A stretch of 64,000 nt of DNA. Source: Emticicia oligotrophica DSM 17448 (lineage in GTDB: Bacteria; Bacteroidota; Bacteroidia; Cytophagales; Spirosomataceae). Under the pieces are notes generated by a model. The model was not told where the DNA came from. It searched no databases and worked only from the letters and a program-made list of their open reading frames with translations. Location: contig NC_018748.1 in NCBI RefSeq assembly GCF_000263195.1, positions 496,001-560,000 of the forward strand, read 5' to 3'. Positions 26,830 through 35,343 of the stretch are shown here, in pieces; positions within the stretch are counted from its first letter, which is position 1; the number at the start of each line of letters is the position of its first letter. Both the position numbers and the translations under genes were made by a program.

Positions 26830-27777
26830 ATGAAAAAACTTCTTATACTAAACCTTTTCTTCTTCTTTTGCTTTTCAATTCAAGCACAAAAACAAAAAGT
26901 TATTCTCGATTGCGATTTAGGTGATGACATTGATGATGCTTATGCCGTGGCTTTGATGTTAGCCAGCACCGATAAATTTGATATTTTAGGCATCACTACC
27001 TGCTATGGCCGCACAAACGACCGAGCAGAAATGGCTTGTAAAATGCTTTATGAGACTGGTTTAGAACGTATACCAGTAGCTATGGGAAGAAATACCTCCA
27101 ATAAAAACGAAAGAGCTAATTGGTATGCCGACCAATTTTATTGGTCGAAAGGTTTCAATAAAGTCAAACCGATTCAACAATCAGGTGCAGATTTTATCAT
27201 TGAACAATTACATAAATATCCTAATGAAGTAATTTTATTTTCGGTTGGCCCCGTAACCAACATGAAAGATATTATCGAAAAAGACCTACAAGCCTTGAAA
27301 CTGGCTAAGAAGGTAATCGCCATGTTTGGCTCATTTTATATTGGTTATAATGGAAGCCCAACCATCAACCCAGAATGGAATGTAGTAGTTGATGTAGAAG
27401 CTTCAAAGAAGTTTGTCAATTCGGGGGCAAATATTGTATATGCAGGGCTTGATATAACCGCTTTTGTGAAGTGGGATAAAATGATGCAAGAAAGATTACT
27501 CTACCGCCAAAGTCCACTTACCAATGCACTTTGTGGCCTCAAAACCCTATGGTCGAATACAGCCACTCCTACTCTTTTCGATGCCGTAGCCATTGGAATG
27601 GCTCTTTACCCTGACTTATTCAAAATCGAAAAAGTTTTTGTAGAAGTTGATGATAAAGGCTATACCCGCATTGATAAAGCCAAAACACCTAATGCTGAGA
27701 TTGGTGTAGGTATTAATACCGAAGAGTTTTTGAAAAGAATCATGGATGTTTATTTGAAACAAAACTTAGGGAGATGA
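26830..27777 (+). CDS. Exported nucleoside hydrolase (IUNH family)
   Basis: This 315-residue protein has a signal peptide (LFFFFCFSIQAQ) followed by the calcium-binding N-terminus of inosine/uridine nucleoside hydrolases (VILDCDLGDDIDDAYAV, a variant of DTDPGxDD). Other family segments are VGPVTNMKDII, NPEWNVVVDVEAS and a C-terminal DAVAIGMAL. It would split ribonucleosides to base and ribose in the periplasm. Its stop overlaps the ribokinase ATG by 4 bp, and the two are surely co-translated. It lies divergent from the broken phosphodiesterase. Confidence 0.92.
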   Translation: MKKLLILNLFFFFCFSIQAQKQKVILDCDLGDDIDDAYAVALMLASTDKFDILGITTCYGRTNDRAEMACKMLYETGLERIPVAMGRNTSNKNERANWYADQFYWSKGFNKVKPIQQSGADFIIEQLHKYPNEVILFSVGPVTNMKDIIEKDLQALKLAKKVIAMFGSFYIGYNGSPTINPEWNVVVDVEASKKFVNSGANIVYAGLDITAFVKWDKMMQERLLYRQSPLTNALCGLKTLWSNTATPTLFDAVAIGMALYPDLFKIEKVFVEVDDKGYTRIDKAKTPNAEIGVGINTEEFLKRIMDVYLKQNLGR

Positions 27778-28679
27778 GCAAAAAAATATACGTAATTGGT
27801 AGTTCAAATACCGATATGGTCGTAAAATCCGAAAAATTACCAGTCGCAGGAGAAACTATTCTTGGAGGTACTTTTTTAATGAATGCTGGCGGAAAAGGAG
27901 CAAATCAGGCAGTAGCAGCGGCAAAATTAGGAGCAAATGTAACGTTTGTTAGTAAGGTTGGCGATGATATATTTGGTAAACAAGCCATTCAAGGCTTCCA
28001 AAAAGAAGGCATCAATACCAATTTTGTCTTTACTGATGCCGAAAACCCTTCAGGCGTAGCATTGATTTTGGTTGATGCCAAAGGCGAAAACAGCATTGCA
28101 GTAGCTTCGGGAGCGAATGGAAATTTACAAATATCGGAAGTAGCAAAAGCGATTGAACAAATTTCAGCCAATGATATAGTTTTACTACAACTTGAAATAC
28201 CAATTCCGACCGTAGAATTTGCCATCAAAAAATGCTCTGAAAATGGTGCAAAAGTAATTTTGAACCCCGCACCTGCTCAAAAGCTGAATGAGAATATTTT
28301 TAAATTTCTCGAAATCATCACTCCAAATGAAACTGAAGCAGAATTACTTACAGGAATAAAAGTTACAGACCTTGAGAGTGCCAAACACGCAGCAGAGGTT
28401 TTGCATCAAAAAGGGGTAAAAAACATAATAATCACGCTGGGTTCAAGAGGTGCCTATTTATACAATACCAACACCAATCTATTAATTAGTGCTCCTCAAG
28501 TACAAGCAGTTGATACCACAGCCGCGGGCGATGTTTTCAACGGTGCTTTGGCAGTTGCACTTTCCGAAGGAAATGAAATGGAACAAGCTATTAATTTTGC
28601 ATGCAAAGCAGCAGCAATTTCGGTAACTCGTATGGGAGCTCAAGCCTCTGCTCCTTTGCGGAGTGAGATAAATTTCTAA
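27774..28679 (+). CDS. rbsK: Ribokinase (PfkB family)
   Basis: This 301-residue cytoplasmic kinase carries the PfkB signatures: GGKGANQAVAAAKLGA near the N-terminus and DTTAAGDVFNGALAVAL with the catalytic Asp near the C-terminus. The DTTAAGD form is that of true ribokinases. The substrate-binding start is IGSSNTDMVVKSEKLPVAGET. It phosphorylates D-ribose to ribose 5-phosphate. Coupled to the nucleoside hydrolase (ATGA overlap at 27774-27777), it would use the ribose released outside and imported by the nearby GRP-type transporter. Confidence 0.93.
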   Translation: MSKKIYVIGSSNTDMVVKSEKLPVAGETILGGTFLMNAGGKGANQAVAAAKLGANVTFVSKVGDDIFGKQAIQGFQKEGINTNFVFTDAENPSGVALILVDAKGENSIAVASGANGNLQISEVAKAIEQISANDIVLLQLEIPIPTVEFAIKKCSENGAKVILNPAPAQKLNENIFKFLEIITPNETEAELLTGIKVTDLESAKHAAEVLHQKGVKNIIITLGSRGAYLYNTNTNLLISAPQVQAVDTTAAGDVFNGALAVALSEGNEMEQAINFACKAAAISVTRMGAQASAPLRSEINF

Positions 28680-28739
28680 CATAAATAAATTAATTGACGA
28701 CTGCTTCAGCTAACTGTTATCAGAAATTAAACCTTATGA

Positions 28740-28870
28740 CTTTAGTACAAATAAAGAGTTTAGGCTAAAGCCAATACTGATGATTCTTTCATCCGTCAGT
28801 TGAAACTAACGGCAATGAAGTAAAAGCCAGCTCTGCGAAGAATATTTCTTCGCAGAGGCATTTTAACATC
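28740..28870. repeat. Hairpin-rich intergenic element
   Basis: Several palindromes lie in a row: TTTAGGCTAAAGCC, CCGTCAGTTGAAACTAACGG (imperfect hairpin), and CTCTGCGAAGAA paired with TTCTTCGCAGAG (28832-28858, perfect 12-bp stem). The second motif recurs in altered form near 29970-29995. This looks like a dispersed intergenic repeat, perhaps also the terminator of the ribokinase transcript. Confidence 0.45.
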
Positions 28871-28945
28871 TCCTGATGTTAGTGTTCGGGAGAACTAAAA
28901 ACTAGGACGAAGTTTGAAACTTGGCACAGCATAACGGCAGTAAAA

Positions 28946-29779
28946 CTATCTTGAGTTACAAACCAAAACAAACGAGGCTGTTTCAGTTTCATCAATGACC
29001 AATGAGACTCTATTTCCTATTTTTAAATCAGATATTAATGCAGTTCCCATTGAATTTTTAATTGTTGTTTGATTTGTAAATTTAATAGTTTGAACAACAC
29101 CGTCATTTCGTCTGATACTTATTGAGTTCTTTGATATTTTTATAATTTGGCCTATGCCACCTGTTCCATTGCAGGGGTCATTCATAGCAGATTTATCATC
29201 AGGATAGATATTACTAATACTATTTCTCGGATTTAAAGTTTGATGGTCCTTTGGATAAATCGCATATAGAGTAGTAATAACAACAACAATAATCATAGTT
29301 ATGACCGTGATTATAGCTTTATAATTCTTTGAACGTAACCATTTAGCAAAAATCAAAAATGACCAATAGCCAATCATAACACCCAATGCATTCAATATGA
29401 TATCATCAATATCAAAAATACCCACACCTAAAATTACTTGAATCATTTCGATAGTCAAACCTGAGGTAATCGCAATAAGCAACAAGTTTTTCCATTGAAA
29501 ATGGTGTTTAATGAAAGGGATAAGAAAGCCAATTGGCACAAGCAATGCAATATTGCCGACGAGATTAACACCAGCAATGATTAATCCTTTATGTCCTAAT
29601 AGATAAGGCAAAATAGTTTTAAAAGGTACAAGGTTTGGGCCTTGTCCTGCACTTGTTCCAGAAAAATTCAACATCAAGTGCCCAATTCTAATGGTTGGCA
29701 TATCTTTAAAGACCATTATTTTGATTAGAATTAAGCAATAGATAATAAGGAGGAAAATTGAAATTAATTGCTTTTTCAT
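28946..29779 (-). CDS. VanZ-family membrane protein with C-terminal extension
   Basis: This 277-residue protein has four or five transmembrane helices (~1-25, 58-82, 93-112, 128-150, 155-178). It carries the VanZ pattern NLVPFKTI, NLVGNIALLVPIGFLIPF, and the acidic SGLTIEMIQVILGVGIFDIDDIILNALG. A soluble tail of ~90 residues (IIKISKNSISIRRNDG, LKIGNRVSLVIDETE) resembles a small OB-like barrel domain. VanZ proteins are associated with envelope/glycopeptide phenotypes but have no proven reaction. A -7 element TAGCTTTG (29810-29803, minus strand) lies 24 bp upstream of the ATG. It interrupts the nucleoside-use cluster and is probably unrelated to it. Confidence 0.85.
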   Translation of the reverse strand: MKKQLISIFLLIIYCLILIKIMVFKDMPTIRIGHLMLNFSGTSAGQGPNLVPFKTILPYLLGHKGLIIAGVNLVGNIALLVPIGFLIPFIKHHFQWKNLLLIAITSGLTIEMIQVILGVGIFDIDDIILNALGVMIGYWSFLIFAKWLRSKNYKAIITVITMIIVVVITTLYAIYPKDHQTLNPRNSISNIYPDDKSAMNDPCNGTGGIGQIIKISKNSISIRRNDGVVQTIKFTNQTTIKNSMGTALISDLKIGNRVSLVIDETETASFVLVCNSR

Positions 29780-29879
29780 AGTATTAGTGATTAAATATTA
29801 TTCAAAGCTAATTTTTGGGGGAAATAAAAATGAAATAATGTGACAAAACCTTTAGAATTTGTGATGAATTAGTTCTAGA

Positions 29880-30000
29880 GCTCAACTGAAACTAAAGCAA
29901 TAAATTCATGGCTATCTGCACTAACTGATAAATATAAAATAATAAAAACTTACAATCAATGCTGTCTCCTTTAGTTGAAACTGAGGGCAGTAAACATGAA
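29880..30000. repeat. Divergent relative of the 28740-28870 element
   Basis: It contains CAACTGAAACTAAAGCAATAA and TAGTTGAAACTGAGGGCAGT, related to AGTTGAAACTAACGGCAATG in the previous intergenic region. Likely decayed copies of the same dispersed repeat. The promoter of the next gene must lie in or near it. Confidence 0.35.
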
Positions 30001-30022
30001 CCTTTAATAACTCAACCTTAAC

Positions 30023-31585
30023 ATGAAAAACAAGATTTTAGTAATTATTCTGCTTTCGATTGCAACACTCACCAATGCTCAAAAAATGATAACGATGAGC
30101 AAAGAAAAACTCAAAGATAAAATTATGGGTGGTTGGGCAGGTCAGACGATTGGCGTTACTTTTGGAGCTCCCGTAGAATTCAAATTCAACGGAACCATGA
30201 TTAATGATTACCAAAAAATTCCGTGGTACAATGGTCTTCTTCACAAAACCATGACCAATAGCCCAGGTGTTTATGATGACCTTTACATGGATTTAACGTT
30301 TGTAGAAGTTTTTGAGCGAGAAGGACTTGATGCTCCAGTAGAGTCACACGCTAAGGCTTTTGCCAATGCTGGATATATGCTTTGGCACGCCAATCAAGCG
30401 GCTCGCTATAATATTTTGCAGGGTATCATGCCACCTGCTTCAGGGCATTGGCTCAATAATCCGCACGCCGATTGCATTGATTATCAAATCGAAGCAGATT
30501 TTGCGGGTCTTATGTCACCGGGAATGCCTAATGCAGCCTCAAAGATTTCTGATAAAATCGGGCATATTATGAATTACGGAGATGGCTGGTACGGAGGAAT
30601 ATACATTGGTGCTATGTACTCTTTAGCTTTAGTTTCAAATGATATTAATTATGTCGTAAACGAAGCCCTTAAAACTGTTCCCAAACAATCGAAATATTAT
30701 GAATGTATTTCAGATGTAATCAGATGGCACAAGATGTATCCAGATAACTGGAAGAAAACTTGGTTTGAATTACAACAAAAATGGACAAACGATATCGGCT
30801 GCCCCGATGGTGTTTTTGCTCCATTTAATATTGATGCTACTATCAACTCGGCTTATGTAGTCTTGGGATTACTTTATGGGAAAGGTGATTTTACAAAAAC
30901 AATGGAAATCACAACCCGATGCGGTCAAGATGCCGACTGTAATCCATCCTCAGCGGGAGGAATTTTGGGGGCCATGCTTGGCTATAAAGCTATTCCTGCT
31001 TATTGGAAGTTAGGCTTGAAGGAAATTGAAGACATGGATTTTAAATATACTTCTACTTCTCTCAATGATGTTTATGAAATTGGTACTAAACATGCTCTCT
31101 TAAATATTGAACGTAATGGTGGCAAAGTTTCAGGAAATATGATTTCAATAAAAAGTCAAGCACCATCAGTAGTTAGATTTGAAGAAAGCTTTGAAGGGCA
31201 TTATCCGCTTGATAAAAAATGGATTGGCAAGAACTTAGAAAACGATATTGAACTCGAATTTGAAGGAAATGGCTTTGTTGTAAAAGGAGAAAGTAAACCC
31301 AAAGAAGGAAGTTCGTGGGACTCCAAAAGCGAAAAATTCGCTCAAATTGAAGTTTATTTAGACGACAAAGCCATCGAAACTGTCAAATTACCCATAAGAT
31401 TTACTACTCGCCGACACGAGATTTGCTGGAAATATCAACTCAGTGATTCGAAGCATAAAATTAAACTTAAATTACTTAATCCAGATCCCGAAGTAAATTG
31501 CTATTTATCAGAACTGGTTTGGTATTCGAGCAAACCACAGCAAGCACAAACAATTAGAACTTTTGGACCTTATAAGAAACAATAG
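30023..31585 (+). CDS. Exported ADP-ribosylglycohydrolase-family protein
   Basis: This 520-residue protein has a signal peptide (VIILLSIATLTNAQ). The ARH-like helical domain spans ~30-370: KIMGGWAGQTIGVTFGAP at its start, a metal cluster in YDDLYMDLTF, and TRCGQDADCNPSSAGGILGAMLG for the second metal-binding loop. Residues ~385-510 form a beta domain that may bind substrate (YPLDKKWIGKNLENDIELEF, then HKIKLKLLNP). ARH enzymes remove ADP-ribose from proteins or nucleosides using magnesium. Here it is periplasmic and close to nucleoside hydrolase, ribokinase and a sugar transporter, which points to catabolism of ADP-ribosyl compounds rather than signalling (inference). The exact substrate is unknown. 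Confidence 0.85.
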   Translation: MKNKILVIILLSIATLTNAQKMITMSKEKLKDKIMGGWAGQTIGVTFGAPVEFKFNGTMINDYQKIPWYNGLLHKTMTNSPGVYDDLYMDLTFVEVFEREGLDAPVESHAKAFANAGYMLWHANQAARYNILQGIMPPASGHWLNNPHADCIDYQIEADFAGLMSPGMPNAASKISDKIGHIMNYGDGWYGGIYIGAMYSLALVSNDINYVVNEALKTVPKQSKYYECISDVIRWHKMYPDNWKKTWFELQQKWTNDIGCPDGVFAPFNIDATINSAYVVLGLLYGKGDFTKTMEITTRCGQDADCNPSSAGGILGAMLGYKAIPAYWKLGLKEIEDMDFKYTSTSLNDVYEIGTKHALLNIERNGGKVSGNMISIKSQAPSVVRFEESFEGHYPLDKKWIGKNLENDIELEFEGNGFVVKGESKPKEGSSWDSKSEKFAQIEVYLDDKAIETVKLPIRFTTRRHEICWKYQLSDSKHKIKLKLLNPDPEVNCYLSELVWYSSKPQQAQTIRTFGPYKKQ

Positions 31586-31588
31586 CCT

Positions 31589-31669
31589 CGGCTTCGCTCG
31601 GCCACCGTACTGATTCGGCTTCGCTCGACCACTGTAGTGATTGAATTTCGTTCGGTTACCGAACATTTT
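31589..31669. repeat. Three tandem 27-bp units
   Basis: Units at 31589-31615, 31616-31642 and 31643-31669 share the frame CGGCTTCGCTCGrCCACyGT followed by nTGATT. The third is more diverged. They lie 4 bp after the ARH stop codon, are more GC-rich than the surroundings, and resemble dispersed intergenic repeats seen in Bacteroidota genomes. Confidence 0.65.
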
Positions 31670-31713
31670 TTTGATTTTGGTGAATGAGTGTAGTCGAAGC
31701 CCAAAATCAAAAA
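31667..31713. terminator. Long hairpin after the tandem repeat
   Basis: TTTTTGATTTTGG pairs with CCAAAATCAAAAA across a ~20-nt loop. It may end the ARH transcript or form part of the repeat element. Confidence 0.5.
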
Positions 31714-31752
31714 CATCTTATTTGACTTTACCTATTTTAAACTAAATAAATT

Positions 31753-32748
31753 ATGTTTATCATTCAAAATTATACACTTGCTGTAATTTTTACATTTGTT
31801 ACGATGCTCTGTTGGGGTTCATGGGCCAATACTCAAAAACTAACATCAAAAGATTGGCGTTTTGAGGCTTTTTACTGGGACTATGTATTTGGAATTTTAT
31901 TAATGTCTATCATTTTTGCTTTCACCTTTGGTAGTATAGGCGAAGGTGGGCGAAGTTTTCTAGCCGATATAAAACAAGCTGATAATCAAAGTATTCGGTC
32001 TGCAATCTTCGGGGGTATTGTGTTTAATGCAGCCAATATTCTGTTAGTTGCAGCCATCACCATTGCTGGCATGTCGGTTGCTTTTCCAGTCGGAATTGGT
32101 TTAGCATTAGTCATTGGAGTAGTTGTTAATTATATAGATAATCCAGTAGGAGATAAATCCATGCTCTTTGGTGGCGTAGCATTAATTGTCTTGGCGATTT
32201 TACTAAATGCCAATGCCTACCGAAAAATGCAAAGCAATCAAGGAAATGTTTCTACAAAAGGTTTAGTTTTATCAGTGATAGCGGGGATTCTAATGGGCTA
32301 CTTCTACAAATACGTGGCAGCATCAATGTTTTCTGATTTTAATGTACCCGAAGCGGGAAAACTGAGTCCTTATACGGCGGTTTTCTTTTTTGCAATTGGA
32401 GTTTTATTAAGCAATTTCCCATTTAATACTTTATTGATGAAACGTCCTTTTGTTGGTCCACCCATCAACTATACTGATTATTTTGGAGGTTCGTTTAAAA
32501 ATCACTTAATGGGAATTTTAGGTGGAATGATTTGGTGTAAAGGAATGTCATTTAACATCATTGCTTCAGGAAAAGCTGGCCCTGCTATATCTTATGGATT
32601 AGGTCAGGGAGCCACCATAGTAGCCGCTATTTGGGGTATTTATATCTGGAAAGAATTCAAAAATGCACCTAAAGGTACTTCCCTAATCTTAAATATGATG
32701 CTTTTATGTTACATCATTGGATTGGGGATGATTATTGCCGCAAGATAA
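31753..32748 (+). CDS. GRP/RhaT-like sugar transporter (DMT superfamily)
   Basis: This 331-residue protein has ten predicted membrane helices. It contains features of the glucose/ribose porter branch of the drug/metabolite transporters: TMLCWGSWANTQKL in helix 1, AGMSVAFPVGIGLALVIG, and SYGLGQGATIVAAIWGIYIWKEF near the end. Database annotation often calls such proteins multidrug permeases. With nucleoside hydrolase and ribokinase nearby, uptake of ribose or a similar pentose is the more likely role (inference). It has its own perfect terminator downstream. Confidence 0.85.
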   Translation: MFIIQNYTLAVIFTFVTMLCWGSWANTQKLTSKDWRFEAFYWDYVFGILLMSIIFAFTFGSIGEGGRSFLADIKQADNQSIRSAIFGGIVFNAANILLVAAITIAGMSVAFPVGIGLALVIGVVVNYIDNPVGDKSMLFGGVALIVLAILLNANAYRKMQSNQGNVSTKGLVLSVIAGILMGYFYKYVAASMFSDFNVPEAGKLSPYTAVFFFAIGVLLSNFPFNTLLMKRPFVGPPINYTDYFGGSFKNHLMGILGGMIWCKGMSFNIIASGKAGPAISYGLGQGATIVAAIWGIYIWKEFKNAPKGTSLILNMMLLCYIIGLGMIIAAR

Positions 32749-32775
32749 CATTTATTATTTTTAGTTAAGCCTGAG

Positions 32776-32817
32776 CGTGACCTACCTTATTTAATACTGC
32801 AAATAAGGTAGGTCACG
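32776..32817 (+). terminator. Strong terminator after GRP transporter
   Basis: CGTGACCTACCTTATTT pairs perfectly over 17 bp with AAATAAGGTAGGTCACG (8-nt loop), followed by TTTATTTTTT. Confidence 0.9.
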
Positions 32818-32948
32818 TTTATTTTTTGATATAGAAATAATATGAATTTTTGACTAAAAAAGGTTTCATTGCAACAATTTTTAAAAAATCGTTGTTAAAA
32901 ACTTATGAGTAAACAAACTCAGAATTCAGCACAAATAACTCAGAAGTC

Positions 32949-34730
32949 TTGAAACATCTTGCTTACCTCAACAAATACTTTCTAAAATATAAATGGTATC
33001 TAATTTTAGGTACTATTTTCACAATTATATCAAACCTCTTTGGTATCATTCCCGCTCAAATCGTGCGTCATGCCCTCGATTTGGTCAAAGAAACCATAGA
33101 TGTCTATTTCTTGTTTGAAAACTCGCAAACACAAAAGTCGATGTATGAAGTTTTCACCACAAGTATTAGTATTTATGGGCTATTAATTTTGGCAATGGCT
33201 ATTGCCAAAGGTGTGTTTCTTTTTGCTGTTCGCCAGACACTTATCGTTATGTCCCGCCATATTGAGTTCGACCTCAAAAATGAAATATACGCTCATTATC
33301 AGACACTTCCATTGAGTTTTTACCGTCAAAATAACACGGGCGACTTGATGGCTCGTATTTCGGAAGATGTAAGTAAAGTACGTATGTACGTTGGGCCATC
33401 GCTCATGTACTTGATGAATATGTTTGTTTTGGTTGTGCTTGTGTTAAGTTATATGTTTTCGGTTAACGCACGTCTCACATGGTGGGTTTTATTGCCTATG
33501 CCTGTACTTTCTGCAAGTATTTTTATTGTGAGTAGCACCGTTAATAAACGTTCAGAAGAAATTCAGAGAAGTCTTTCAAAGCTATCAACATTCGTTCAAG
33601 AAGCGTTCTCTGGGATCAGGGTTTTAAAAGCATTTGCTCGAGAAGATGATTCAGCGAAAAGATTCAATCTAGAAAGCGATGTTTACAAACAAAAGTCTTT
33701 ATCGCTCACTTGGGTTGATGCTTTATTCTCGCCAACTACTGCCCTACTCATTGGTTTAAGTACAGTACTTTGTGTATATATTGGTGGTCAAGAAATTATT
33801 GCGGGTCGCCTTACACCGGGTAATGTTACAGAGTTCATCATGTATGTATTCATGCTCACATGGCCACTTATTGCTTTGGGTTGGACTTCAAGCCAAATTC
33901 AACGAGCGGCTGCCTCACAAAAACGTATCAATGAGTTTTTGCACGAAAAATCTGAAATCGTTTCTAACAAAAATCTTACAACTCCAATAGAAGGAAATAT
34001 TAGCTTCAAAAATATTGATTTTACTTATGTAGATTCAGGTATTCAAGCTCTTAAAAACTTTAATCTTGATATTAAGGCTGGCGAATCTGTTGCCATTTTA
34101 GGTACGACTGGTTCTGGTAAAAGTACCATTGCTAATCTAATTGTAAGAATGTATGACACCAACAAAGGCGATATTTTTGTAGATGGTCATTCAATAAAAG
34201 ATTATAATGTTCAATACTTACGTAGTCAGATGGGATATGTACCACAAGAAGTTTTCTTATTCTCTGATACGATTATGAATAATGCCAAATTTGGTTCGCC
34301 CAATATAAGTGATGAACAAGTAATTCAAGCTACCAAAGATGCTGATTTGTATCAGAATATCATGGATTTTCCTGATAAATATGAAACTAAACTTGGTGAA
34401 AGAGGTATCACGCTTTCGGGTGGACAGAAACAACGTCTTTCAATAGCACGTGCGATTGCTCGTGAACCAAAGATTTTGATTTTAGATGATTGTCTTTCAG
34501 CGGTGGATACAAATACCGAAAATATTATCTTGAACAATCTCCAACGCATCATGCAAAACCGTACTTCGGTTATTATTTCACATAGAGTTTCTTCTGCAAA
34601 ATTGGCAGATAAAATCTTGGTTTTGGACAACGGCGAAGTAATCGAACAAGGCACTCACGAGGAGCTTTACGAAAAAGGTGGAGCTTATCGTGAACTCTAC
34701 GAAAAGCAATTACAAACTGAGGAGGTTTAA
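32949..34730 (+). CDS. ABC exporter half-transporter with degenerate Walker B site
   Basis: This 593-residue fused membrane/ATPase protein has six transmembrane helices (~15-315) and a nucleotide-binding domain (~340-590). The ATPase has Walker A GTTGSGKST, Q-loop YVPQEVFLFSD, signature LSGGQKQRLSIARAI and H-loop ISHR. The Walker B end reads ILILDDCLSAVD, with Asp where the catalytic Glu normally stands. That substitution is typical of one subunit of heterodimeric exporters such as BmrCD or TM287/288. The start is a TTG (MKHLAYLNKY). A 15-codon reading frame (ATG 32905) ends at a TGA overlapping it, suggesting translational coupling. The likely partner is the half-transporter at 49150-50925. 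Confidence 0.92.
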   Translation: MKHLAYLNKYFLKYKWYLILGTIFTIISNLFGIIPAQIVRHALDLVKETIDVYFLFENSQTQKSMYEVFTTSISIYGLLILAMAIAKGVFLFAVRQTLIVMSRHIEFDLKNEIYAHYQTLPLSFYRQNNTGDLMARISEDVSKVRMYVGPSLMYLMNMFVLVVLVLSYMFSVNARLTWWVLLPMPVLSASIFIVSSTVNKRSEEIQRSLSKLSTFVQEAFSGIRVLKAFAREDDSAKRFNLESDVYKQKSLSLTWVDALFSPTTALLIGLSTVLCVYIGGQEIIAGRLTPGNVTEFIMYVFMLTWPLIALGWTSSQIQRAAASQKRINEFLHEKSEIVSNKNLTTPIEGNISFKNIDFTYVDSGIQALKNFNLDIKAGESVAILGTTGSGKSTIANLIVRMYDTNKGDIFVDGHSIKDYNVQYLRSQMGYVPQEVFLFSDTIMNNAKFGSPNISDEQVIQATKDADLYQNIMDFPDKYETKLGERGITLSGGQKQRLSIARAIAREPKILILDDCLSAVDTNTENIILNNLQRIMQNRTSVIISHRVSSAKLADKILVLDNGEVIEQGTHEELYEKGGAYRELYEKQLQTEEV

Positions 34731-34746
34731 AAAAGATGTAAAAAAA

Positions 34747-34775
34747 GGAAGTCTTCGCTTAAAGCGAAGACTTCC
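34747..34775. terminator. Bidirectional terminator
   Basis: GGAAGTCTTCGC pairs perfectly with GCGAAGACTTCC around a 5-nt loop, flanked by A-rich and T-rich ends. It sits between the convergent ABC and Arg-rich protein genes. Confidence 0.85.
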
Positions 34776-34781
34776 TTGAAA

Positions 34782-35231
34782 TTAGTATCTTCTACTGTAT
34801 CTATCATCATAACGCTCACGACTGTTTCTAAAATCATCGTAAGTTACTCGGTCACCATCGCGTTTTTCACGATTAATCCAACGATTCAAAACTGCCAAAT
34901 CTTCAACTAAATCTCGGCGTTCGCGAGGGTCGAGCACACCATCACGTTTATAACGATTCTCTTTATATTCAATTCGCTCTACTTCACGCAATAATCGTTT
35001 TGATTCACGAGAAGTAATACGCCCCGTCTCAATTCCCCAAGCAATCTGGCGACGGGCTTCACGTTGATAACTATCAATTCGGTCATAACCCCCTCTACCA
35101 TAATTATCATTTCTTTCACGTCGTTCATAGTCATTACGTTCAGCACGATTATCATAACCTCTTTGTGCATTGGCCACGATAGCACTTGCTACCAACACTG
35201 CCATAATCATTAGCTTTCTCATAGTCTTCAA
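34782..35231 (-). CDS. Exported Arg/Asp/Tyr-rich protein
   Basis: This 149-residue protein has a signal peptide (LMIMAVLVASAIVANAQ). The mature part is very rich in Arg, Asp, Tyr and Asn at both ends (NDYERRERNDNYGRGGYD; SRERYDDRYSRRY). A helical centre (REARRQIAWGIETGRITSRE, LVEDLAVLNRWINREK) resembles the small periplasmic helical repeats of some Bacteroidota proteins. The function is unknown. It shares a bidirectional terminator with the ABC exporter gene and stands alone. The ends are probably disordered. Confidence 0.7.
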   Translation of the reverse strand: MKTMRKLMIMAVLVASAIVANAQRGYDNRAERNDYERRERNDNYGRGGYDRIDSYQREARRQIAWGIETGRITSRESKRLLREVERIEYKENRYKRDGVLDPRERRDLVEDLAVLNRWINREKRDGDRVTYDDFRNSRERYDDRYSRRY

Positions 35232-35343
35232 TTATTTTGTTTTCAATAGTTTAAAAATTCTCAAATCTTAGAATTTACTACTTAGATGCAAAAATTAATC
35301 GAAGGGTTTATTTGGCGTTTTGTTAATGATTGTTAATGTAAAT

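Noticed and set aside
31589-31669. CRISPR array of 27-bp repeats
   Set aside because: The units are directly adjacent without spacers and there are no cas genes.
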